The notes under the pieces were generated by a model. It saw only the letters and a program-made list of their open reading frames with translations. It made no database searches and had not been told where the DNA came from. A program made the position numbers and the translations under genes. Positions 9,812-17,483 of a stretch of DNA of 64,000 nucleotides are shown here, one piece after another. The first letter of the stretch is position 1; the number at the start of each line of letters is the position of its first letter. The DNA is from Nakazawaea peltata (lineage: Eukaryota; Ascomycota; Pichiomycetes; Alaninales; Pachysolenaceae). The stretch covers positions 751,249 through 815,248 of the forward strand of contig BCGQ01000004.1 in assembly GCA_001599355.1 (NCBI GenBank), written 5' to 3'.

Positions 9812-10215
9812 TGTTATTGATTTGTGATTGAGTTGTGATTGAGTTGTAATTGATTTATTTCAATTGAGTTGATTGAACAATAATTGTCAACTGTTTCGCT
9901 AAATCACTTCCTTTTATATCATTTCAAATCAGTAAGATCACCCAATCTTCCTCCCCTTTTTCCACTATCATTAATCAGCAATGTATCAATTTTTACCATG
10001 ATCACCTAATTGCATGAGTATTACTCAGCTCCCTACTAATTCTTTCCTTTATTGGTTAAAAATTGCGTCACATTTCTCAGCAATATATCACTTTTTCCTT
10101 ATTTTTTCCGCCTATTAATAAGCACTATGACTAAGAAAATAAAGCCCCAACAAATATAGATTAAAATTATATAGCATAAAAAAGGTCGTGTACACGACAA
10201 AAATTAGTAATTTAT
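9812..10215. other. promoter of GST-like copy 2
   Basis: The first 100 bp upstream of the start parallel the copy 1 promoter, with AATAATTGTCAA and then CTAAATC-CTTCCT-TTATATCAT. Three TCAGC elements lie at about 9974, 10023 and 10075, at spacings different from copy 1. No gene is seen. Confidence 0.55.
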
Positions 10216-13200
10216 TTAGCGAGTCATGTTGCTTAGACCTGCAGTTACAGCGGCATTGACGGAATTGAACATTCCTTCAACTCTTTCTCTGCCCAACATA
10301 AAGTTCAGTAAACTAAGACGTAAGAATTCTTGTGCTTTCTCGAGATGAGCCCCAATTCCTAATTGAGAATTGTTGAATCCCAAGACTAACAGAGCTGTAA
10401 TTAGTAAAAGAGGTAACCAGAAGAAGAATAACATCAGGTCACGTCTGATTGGTGTTGTTCTAGAAGAATTATCAAGGAAGAACCGGAAAGCCTTGTCATC
10501 CACTGGTTCATCTTCTACATGAACTTCTTCCAATTCTTCCTCTTGTTCCAGTTCAGCAGTGGTCTGGATCGATTTTGATCCCGTTGCACGACTAATCTCA
10601 TTTCTAGTCTTGACAAGTGATTTCAAAGATGCACTCGATGGGTAAAGATCATCATATTTAGGTAACAATTCCGGATCAGATTCATCTTTCTCGGTTTCAT
10701 CTGCTGTACGATTGTTATTAGTTCTGATATGTAATGAAGACAGATCACTTTCATCAGCAAATTCATCCTCATCATATTCTTCTTCGTAACTCTCGCTCTC
10801 TTCTTGAGCAACATCTCTTGTAGAACCTTCCACATCATCGTAAACCATTCTCGAAACATGTTGTCTGAGACTACCATCGATATCATTGAATATAGACGAC
10901 ATAGAGTCGATGGAACCACGTCTAGTATGACTTATAACAGAACCAACGGTCATTCCGGCCATCTCTTGAGGAATCAAATCCAATACATTTGAATTGGAAA
11001 TGTTCTCCAAAGTGATATTTGGACCAATCTTATTGTTCCTGTTAGCTCCACATTTCAATAATACTTCTATGATCTCTCTGTTACCATGGATAAACAGAAT
11101 GTGTAACGGAGTGAAATCATTGATATCTTTATGGTCAACCTTGGAGCCTCTCTTGATTAAGAACAATACCAAACTGAAATAATTCTTCAGAGCAGCCAAA
11201 TGCAACAAAGTTTGACCTTCCAAAGTGCAGATTCCCCAATTTGGTGCCATTACAGGAGCATTTGGTAAGTCAAGCAATGATAAAAATTTGAGTAAAATGT
11301 CCTCGAAATTAGATGAAATTTGACTTAATTCTTTTACCGTCTCAGTAGCCTTTGATAACCATTCATTATCGCAACTTTCTTGGTGAGAATTTGAACCAGA
11401 AGAACTTGTAGAAGTAGGAGCACTTCCATTCTCATTAGTGTTACCAATGATTCTCTTAGCAATATGTTTGGCATCTTCCAATTTACCGTTCATCTTCAAA
11501 CCTACAATTTGTAATGCCAATTCGATCAATTGACGATCGGTATCGTCAGTGTAAGTGAAGACTTGTTGTGGAGTCAGCAGCATGGACAGATCTGAGGACT
11601 CACCATCAGAGGAAGTTGGCTCTCCATTAGCATCCTCAAAAGTTACCAACACTTGTCCGGCAGTGCTGGTTGGAGGTAAATAAGTGACGATGGTGGAATT
11701 GGACCAACAATGGGTAGTTAACAGTTGGTTAGCACCGAATTTGACGATCAACCCAGGACGGAAATTGATTCCCAATAAAGTGACTTCGATTCCTCCACGG
11801 ATTGGACCTTGAGCTGGGATGATTCTTTGAATGCAAGGCTTCGTAGGAGACAACAGCAGCAGCATTTCCAGAAGATGTTGCAGTTGACGTGGAGGTAATG
11901 GAGCCTGTTTCTTAGGCAGAGTCGTGAAAGATGAGTTGGATGTGACAGATGTGATCGAGGTGGCCCTCTCAGGTGTAGTCATAAGATTATTGCCGAACAT
12001 ATTTGGAGATTTCTGGTGTTCACTGGCACTGTCGGCTGGAGAAATAGCATCACGATACTCGGAAAGCAAACCTTGTTGAGCAAATGATTGGGTCCTTTGT
12101 TGAGTGACACTATCTCTGTATGTAGAACCAGCAGACGTGAGGGTATTCGGAGACCAGTTACGTTTCCTCTTTGTAGGACGAGAGGAATCTGAGGCTGCAG
12201 TGAACAGTTCTGAAGAAGATTCTTCTAAAGAAGTAGGGGACAAAGGCTGTGATTTCTTTGAAGAACCAGCAACCTCGGTATTTCCAGTTGTGGACTTCTT
12301 TCTATCCATAATCATGATTGGAGACGAGAAACTCTTAGCTAAAATCTCACCTTTATGGTTTTTCAATGCAAAGAAAAGTCTGAAACCTTTGGTCTCTGAA
12401 TGATGTCTGCAATAACAAATGATTCTCGAAGAGATCTCGATACTCTTTTCATTTACAGTAGATAATTCGTCGTCAGTTTTGATGAAATCGTAAATCTGGT
12501 CACTGCTCTCTTCTCCTTGGACTGATTGGTGAAGTTGTTGCCTTAAAGCATTAGGAGGAGGGAAAGATATCACTTCTTTGCAGTTGAAAATAATAGCCCT
12601 CTTTGCCCCGGTCAAATCCCAGTTGAATCCATCCTCCAAATTAGCATTCTTTCTTCTAGAAGCTCTCTTCAATTCTCTTCTGATACATTTAGCACAAATA
12701 TTACAAGTCTTCATGTTCTTTGTCAAAGAAACAGATTCAGAGACATTGGAAGTCGGACTTATGCCAGCTTCGGACTCTGGAGAATTAGCAGCTGACTTCT
12801 TCTTACGTTTCCCATATTCTCCACTTGTCATAACATAAGTATCTAAGTACAACATATGTTCATTAGAAGACTCTGGGATCTCGTCTTTCAAACGAAGCTT
12901 AGATTTGGATATAGTGTCTCCTGGTAACTTCAAAAGGAACTGTGGAGGGGCTGGAGAAATAGAAACCTGAAGTTTGATCAGAGTTTCCACTCTGGAATGT
13001 TCGGGGAGTCCCGAGATTCTCATTTTATAAGGCAAATTTTCATTAGAGTCGTCATAATATTCGTCCGGCAAGGAATCCCCGAGAGAAATTGGGGTCGAAT
13101 CTTCGAGTTTCACTTTAGAAGGGATCGTAGTATTCAAAATGGTGGAACCAGCGTTAGCGGGCACGCCAAATTTGAGTTTCATCAACTCTTTTCTAGACAG

Positions 13201-13737
13201 TTCATATTCTTTGAATTCATCGGTTTGTAAATCTGCAATTTTTGATACCGACTCGTAGTATAACTTGTATTCTGGGTCCATTTCCATCATGTCCATGTCC
13301 ATGAGGTCCATATTATCGAGATTGAAGTTTGTATGGTGGTCATTTGGGGGTGTTTCAGGAGGGATGATGCTGTTATTACTGTCGTTGCTGCTATTGACCT
13401 TGAAGAGGATATCTTCGGCGGTGGGGATACCAGATGGCTTGTGAAGATAATCCTGTGATAACATGGAATAAAGGGGGTCCGAATCTTTAAGCGCCGAAGT
13501 GGTGTCGAGTGTGGCGTTGAGGGTGTTGGCGTTGAGCGCGGAGGTGTTAAGCGCGTTGGCGCCATGTCCAGTACTGCTGCTACTGCCGTCATAGATCTGG
13601 GTGTCTAAAAACTCATTCAAAAGATCATCCTCAGTATGTTCCATTTGTATATTATTTCTCTGTTGTTTCTTACCGCCGTTGTCGGGGAGTAGCTCCATAT
13701 TTAGGCTGGACATCGTGAGGGAGCTTAGGCAATTCAA
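10216..13737 (-). CDS. SPT23: SPT23/MGA2, ER-anchored transcription factor for fatty-acid desaturation
   Basis: Spt23 and Mga2 are made as inactive precursors in the ER/nuclear membrane. When membranes are too saturated they are clipped by the ubiquitin-proteasome system, and the freed N-terminal part activates OLE1. The 1173-residue protein has an acidic N-terminus and a conserved region with a CxxC...C cluster near 348. An IPT/TIG fold follows at about 627-710 (IIPAQGPIRGG, GINFRPGLIVKFG). Two ankyrin repeats lie at about 840-905 (GQTLLHLAA, FTPLHILFIHG), and a single C-terminal membrane helix at about 1099-1120. S. cerevisiae has two paralogues from genome duplication; this is probably the single pre-duplication form. 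Confidence 0.93.
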   Translation of the reverse strand: MNCLSSLTMSSLNMELLPDNGGKKQQRNNIQMEHTEDDLLNEFLDTQIYDGSSSSTGHGANALNTSALNANTLNATLDTTSALKDSDPLYSMLSQDYLHKPSGIPTAEDILFKVNSSNDSNNSIIPPETPPNDHHTNFNLDNMDLMDMDMMEMDPEYKLYYESVSKIADLQTDEFKEYELSRKELMKLKFGVPANAGSTILNTTIPSKVKLEDSTPISLGDSLPDEYYDDSNENLPYKMRISGLPEHSRVETLIKLQVSISPAPPQFLLKLPGDTISKSKLRLKDEIPESSNEHMLYLDTYVMTSGEYGKRKKKSAANSPESEAGISPTSNVSESVSLTKNMKTCNICAKCIRRELKRASRRKNANLEDGFNWDLTGAKRAIIFNCKEVISFPPPNALRQQLHQSVQGEESSDQIYDFIKTDDELSTVNEKSIEISSRIICYCRHHSETKGFRLFFALKNHKGEILAKSFSSPIMIMDRKKSTTGNTEVAGSSKKSQPLSPTSLEESSSELFTAASDSSRPTKRKRNWSPNTLTSAGSTYRDSVTQQRTQSFAQQGLLSEYRDAISPADSASEHQKSPNMFGNNLMTTPERATSITSVTSNSSFTTLPKKQAPLPPRQLQHLLEMLLLLSPTKPCIQRIIPAQGPIRGGIEVTLLGINFRPGLIVKFGANQLLTTHCWSNSTIVTYLPPTSTAGQVLVTFEDANGEPTSSDGESSDLSMLLTPQQVFTYTDDTDRQLIELALQIVGLKMNGKLEDAKHIAKRIIGNTNENGSAPTSTSSSGSNSHQESCDNEWLSKATETVKELSQISSNFEDILLKFLSLLDLPNAPVMAPNWGICTLEGQTLLHLAALKNYFSLVLFLIKRGSKVDHKDINDFTPLHILFIHGNREIIEVLLKCGANRNNKIGPNITLENISNSNVLDLIPQEMAGMTVGSVISHTRRGSIDSMSSIFNDIDGSLRQHVSRMVYDDVEGSTRDVAQEESESYEEEYDEDEFADESDLSSLHIRTNNNRTADETEKDESDPELLPKYDDLYPSSASLKSLVKTRNEISRATGSKSIQTTAELEQEEELEEVHVEDEPVDDKAFRFFLDNSSRTTPIRRDLMLFFFWLPLLLITALLVLGFNNSQLGIGAHLEKAQEFLRLSLLNFMLGRERVEGMFNSVNAAVTAGLSNMTR

Positions 13738-14653
13738 ATTGGTAAGTTGTTCACAGTGGTTGGTAGTTTGATATGGAGGGGTTTTTTGGGTGATGGGATG
13801 GTGTTTTGTATGGTTCGAAGTAGTGTTGAATTGATGATTAGGTTGTCTTAGGAGGTTAAAATGAGAGTGGAAGAAAATTTTGATTTTGAGATTGGGAGTG
13901 CACGACTTTTTGGGAGGGAAGGCAGGGGAAGGGGGAGTGGGAGTGGGAGCAAAGAGCTAGATAAGGAGGGGGCACTGAGAATACAGAGACGGAGGATACA
14001 GAAGATACAGAGGATACAGATTAGAGATGGCGTTGAGAAGGACAGGGTGGAATTAGCTGAAGGCATTTTGTTGTGTTGAGTAATTTTATGTTTAGGGTCT
14101 TTGAGTCTCGACGCGTTCCCTTAATTTCCGTTTTAGGTAATTGTCTCAGATTAGACAAGAAGTCATTCAAATTGCTGAGCAATGTGCAACAGGAACAATA
14201 AGTGGTGGGCAGATGGAGAGGGCAAGAGGGCGGAGTAAGCTGAGCTGTAAAGAGGGTAGGTTAGTAGGGGAGATGGGCAGTAAAGGATTCTGAATTTTGG
14301 GATTTGTGATCCTCAATTACTGGTGAAACTCATACTGCTGTGCTGCTATGCTGCCCTGCTGCCACTTCCACCTCCCATACTGCCACCTCCCATACTGCCC
14401 AACACTAACACTCCGCCTCATCTCATCTTCTTATCTGTTTGTTGGGCATCTCTCCGAAAACGAAACGCAATTTCTTTTTTACCGTTACAATCCCAGATCT
14501 CTAAACGATCACCGAAAAGTCGTGTACCCCCAATCCTCAAAGTCGTGCAATATCAATTCTGTCTCAGCAGTTTACGAATCTTCATATAAAAATTTTTATG
14601 TGAAAAATTCTCTAGCTCATCACGAAGACCTCTGGAGAAGACAAGGGCACAAC
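13738..14653. other. divergent promoter SPT23 / UTP9
   Basis: This 916-bp stretch separates two divergently transcribed genes. A long frame runs through 14348-14653 into UTP9, but its 5' part encodes a low-complexity Pro/Leu-rich stretch and is not used here as coding. On the minus strand a TACTAAC near 14259 followed by TTTACAG could be the end of a 5'-UTR intron of SPT23, but the only nearby donor is a weak GTATGA. No other gene is seen. Confidence 0.5.
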
Positions 14654-16357
14654 ATGGGCGTTAGCAAATTTGTCACTGGGATAGTCGATCCGAGCAGCAG
14701 CTTTGTTGCTGTGTCTATTCAGACCGCTAATAGAAGTGAGGTTCAGATCCATCATATCCTGACTCAAAAGATAATTGCAAATTTCGAATTGGATTCAGAG
14801 GATAAAATCAGTACCGCCGCTTGGACAGTTGCATCATCTGTGGTCAAAAAATCACCACTGAAAAGATCACGTAAGAGAAATCATGATGGTGTTGATGAAA
14901 ATCAAGAAAATGAATCAACTCCTCATCTTATAGTGGCTTTAGAGCAAGGAGATATCTTAGTACTTTCCCCTTTCCTGAAAGAGATCGTTAATAAGATCTC
15001 CAATGATTCTCAAGTGATATCGGTGATTGAGTCGAGGGATTCGAGATTTTATGGACTTGACAATCAGGGGAATATCAAGTTATTCCCGCTTTTTGAGAAT
15101 AAGATTTTGGAAACTCTCCCTTTCTCCTCAGATAAATCATTACAATTATTAAAGAAAGCTGTGACTGAAGATGAAGAAGAGTACTTCTTTGCTGCTTCTA
15201 ATGCTCTTTACCATGCTGAAATCGTTGATTCCGATGAAGTGGAGGTTGGTTTCAGACTCCCAGTCCCAAGAAATCATTCTACTCCAATTAATAGCATTGT
15301 TCAATCTAGTTTGAATCCTGATCTCATCGCTACTTCAAGACACCAAGACTCCACTATTCATATATACACTAAACGGGCTAACACATGTATTCTGAGATGC
15401 TCATCGAATGTGACAAATTTGAGTATCATTAAGGCCGGTGATATTGAGTACTTAGCTGCTGTCGTCGATAACGGTACTATCGAGTTATTCAAATCTTTTG
15501 AAGAGAAGAGGCTGAAAGTGGACGAATTAAAACCATTTGTATGTATTGAGTCGCTGAACCCTTTGGATTCCGTGTTTGTACTGGATGACAAGATCCATAT
15601 CGTATGGTTTGATAATATGAGATTACAAATTTCTGAGATTGAATTGAATTCTGAGGTAATTGTCATTGAGGCTCCTCAACAATCCAATGGAAAGGCTCAA
15701 GTATCAAACGAAATCACCAAACAAGTCGAGGAAGATGAAGATTATAGTATGGATGAAGATGAAGGAGATGACGAGGATCTTGAGGACGATAATTCCACCG
15801 TCTTTGTAGGTACTGTAGATGAGTTATATGGATCTCTTGTCAGTGCACTTGAATCTGAGGAAGATGAGAGATTGGTCTCCATTTGTAACTCTAAAAACTC
15901 CGACTTGAACATCAAGCAGACTTTATTGAAGCATGTGACTCTGGAACAATCTCTGTTGATTTTCAAGAAATTGGCTACCAAACTTTCAGAGACTCCTTCG
16001 GAATCTTCTCCATTGTCTTTCTGGTTGAAATCGCTTCTATTGATCCATGGTAATAACATTATCAAGGGAGAAGGTAATGTTCAGACTTTGAAATCGTTGA
16101 GAGGATCTCTTTTAGAGACGACTAAGGACTTACCAAACTTGATCCTGTTACAAGGAAGATTACAATTATTGAAATCACAGTTACAATTGAGAAATGAGAT
16201 GGCTAATTTGAGCGTTGAAGATGAGGAAGAGGAGGATGAAGTTTACAATGATACTGTTGATGGGTTAGAAGAGGTGGAAGAGGCTACATATATAAATGGA
16301 GAGGGGGATGATGAGGTTATAGATAATTTTGAGGAGGAGGAGGAAGATAGTGAGTGA
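14654..16357 (+). CDS. UTP9: UTP9, U3 snoRNP / t-UTP protein of the small-subunit processome
   Basis: Utp9 is part of the UTP-A (t-UTP) complex that binds nascent pre-rRNA and starts 18S processing in the nucleolus. I start at the ATG at 14654, giving 567 residues with MGVSKFV, because it matches the short N-terminus of S. cerevisiae Utp9 (about 575 aa). The longer frame upstream adds a Pro/Leu-rich stretch with no counterpart. The first two thirds form a degenerate beta-propeller. Residues about 390-520 form a Utp12-type helical domain (LYGSLVSALESEEDERL to LQLRNEM). The end is highly acidic, as is common in processome proteins. Confidence 0.82.
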   Translation: MGVSKFVTGIVDPSSSFVAVSIQTANRSEVQIHHILTQKIIANFELDSEDKISTAAWTVASSVVKKSPLKRSRKRNHDGVDENQENESTPHLIVALEQGDILVLSPFLKEIVNKISNDSQVISVIESRDSRFYGLDNQGNIKLFPLFENKILETLPFSSDKSLQLLKKAVTEDEEEYFFAASNALYHAEIVDSDEVEVGFRLPVPRNHSTPINSIVQSSLNPDLIATSRHQDSTIHIYTKRANTCILRCSSNVTNLSIIKAGDIEYLAAVVDNGTIELFKSFEEKRLKVDELKPFVCIESLNPLDSVFVLDDKIHIVWFDNMRLQISEIELNSEVIVIEAPQQSNGKAQVSNEITKQVEEDEDYSMDEDEGDDEDLEDDNSTVFVGTVDELYGSLVSALESEEDERLVSICNSKNSDLNIKQTLLKHVTLEQSLLIFKKLATKLSETPSESSPLSFWLKSLLLIHGNNIIKGEGNVQTLKSLRGSLLETTKDLPNLILLQGRLQLLKSQLQLRNEMANLSVEDEEEEDEVYNDTVDGLEEVEEATYINGEGDDEVIDNFEEEEEDSE

Positions 16358-16784
16358 ATGCATTGTGATTGAGAAGGTTGTAGGTTTTGTAGAGCCCTCG
16401 GAAAATTGAGAGTCCTTGGTGTGTGTGCCCTCGGAAAATTGTGAGCACCCTCGGAGTACTGAGTCACCCTCGGAGTGCGGAGTCACCCTCGAAGAACTGA
16501 CTGTCCACTAACTACTCACTGAGTTCGTCTCACTCAGCTCGGAATCACGTCGATTCTCCTAATGTCACTCTAAATTCCCAACACACTCCAGCACCGGGTC
16601 ACTCCAGAACCGGGTCACTCCAATCACCTCCAACTATACCCCTATTCAGACTATCCCCCATCCTACGTCTTTCTATTATTCGTATAACGCTCGAAAAAGA
16701 AATAAATATGTGAAAATATGAGATGAGCCTTAAAAAAATTTTTAACCTCCTAAACTCAAACATATTCAGCCAACTTATCCCAAG
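16358..16784. repeat. intergenic with CCCTCGGA direct repeats
   Basis: Five copies of a CCCTCGRA-led element start at 16395, 16428, 16448, 16467 and 16486 (steps 33, 20, 19, 19). The spacer is similar each time (AAATTG or AGTACTG followed by AGTCA or AGAGT). A second small repeat, ACCGGGTCACTCCA, occurs twice near 16595-16622. The rest, just upstream of HPT1, is A/T-rich promoter. No gene. Confidence 0.75.
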
Positions 16785-17423
16785 ATGTCAGGAACTCCAG
16801 AACCTGTAGAAAAGTTATACATCCACTACAACTACGTGCATAAGTTGTGCCAAATTGGAGCTGAGCAAATCAGAGCCAAAGTCGGAAAGCCAGATATCAT
16901 CATCCTGATTGGAGGTGGTGGTTTTATTCCAGCTAGAATCTTGAGATCCTTCATTAAAAAACCAGAAGAAAAAAATATCCCTATTCAACTGATTGGATTG
17001 TCTTTGTACGAAGATTTAGGTACCGGTGGTGAAGGTGTCATTGGTAAAGAGGTCATTAGAACTCAGTGGTTGGATTTTGGTGCCTTGGCCGAGCATTTCG
17101 ATACTTTGATCGGCAAAAATATCCTCATCGTAGATGAGGTCGATGACACCAGAACTACTTTGCATTATCTGTTGAGCGAATTACAAAAAGATGTACTGGA
17201 ACAAGCTGAAAAATTGGGTAGATCCAACGAGGAGACCAAATTTTCCATCTTTGTCTTGATTAATAAGGACAAACCAAAGAAGGCTCAATTACCAGAGGAG
17301 ATGTTTGCCGAGGGCAGATACTTCTCTCCTAGAATTTGTGGTGATGCTTGGTGTAACTTCCCTTGGGAAGCCGTTGACATCGATCAACACAGTAAATTTG
17401 CTGAGCAACAGGGTAATATCTAG
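16785..17423 (+). CDS. HPT1: HPT1, hypoxanthine-guanine phosphoribosyltransferase
   Basis: This enzyme salvages hypoxanthine and guanine by joining them to PRPP, giving IMP and GMP. The 212-residue protein has the type I PRTase core: IGGGGFIPARILRSF at about 42-56, SLYEDL, RTQWLDF and the PRPP loop IVDEVDDTRTTLHY at about 113-126. Length is close to S. cerevisiae Hpt1 (221). CTG codons at 16905, 17169 and 17196, read as Ala, restore IIIAIGGGG, LHYALSEL and KDVAEQA, which are the S. cerevisiae residues as I recall them. XPT1-type xanthine PRTases are related, so substrate choice between hypoxanthine and xanthine is slightly uncertain. Confidence 0.92.
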   Translation: MSGTPEPVEKLYIHYNYVHKLCQIGAEQIRAKVGKPDIIILIGGGGFIPARILRSFIKKPEEKNIPIQLIGLSLYEDLGTGGEGVIGKEVIRTQWLDFGALAEHFDTLIGKNILIVDEVDDTRTTLHYLLSELQKDVLEQAEKLGRSNEETKFSIFVLINKDKPKKAQLPEEMFAEGRYFSPRICGDAWCNFPWEAVDIDQHSKFAEQQGNI

Positions 17424-17483
17424 ACAGCCCCAATTGCCTACTTCGGTAATACTAGAAATTGTATACATTACATCGATTATTCA

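Noticed and set aside
14230-14345. 5'-UTR intron of SPT23 (TACTAAC plus TTTACAG on the minus strand)
   Set aside because: The only nearby donor is GTATGA, a poor match, and no coding sequence depends on it; left as a remark.
14348-14653. N-terminal extension of UTP9
   Set aside because: Pro/Leu-rich, no homologue has it, and the internal ATG at 14654 begins the conserved protein.
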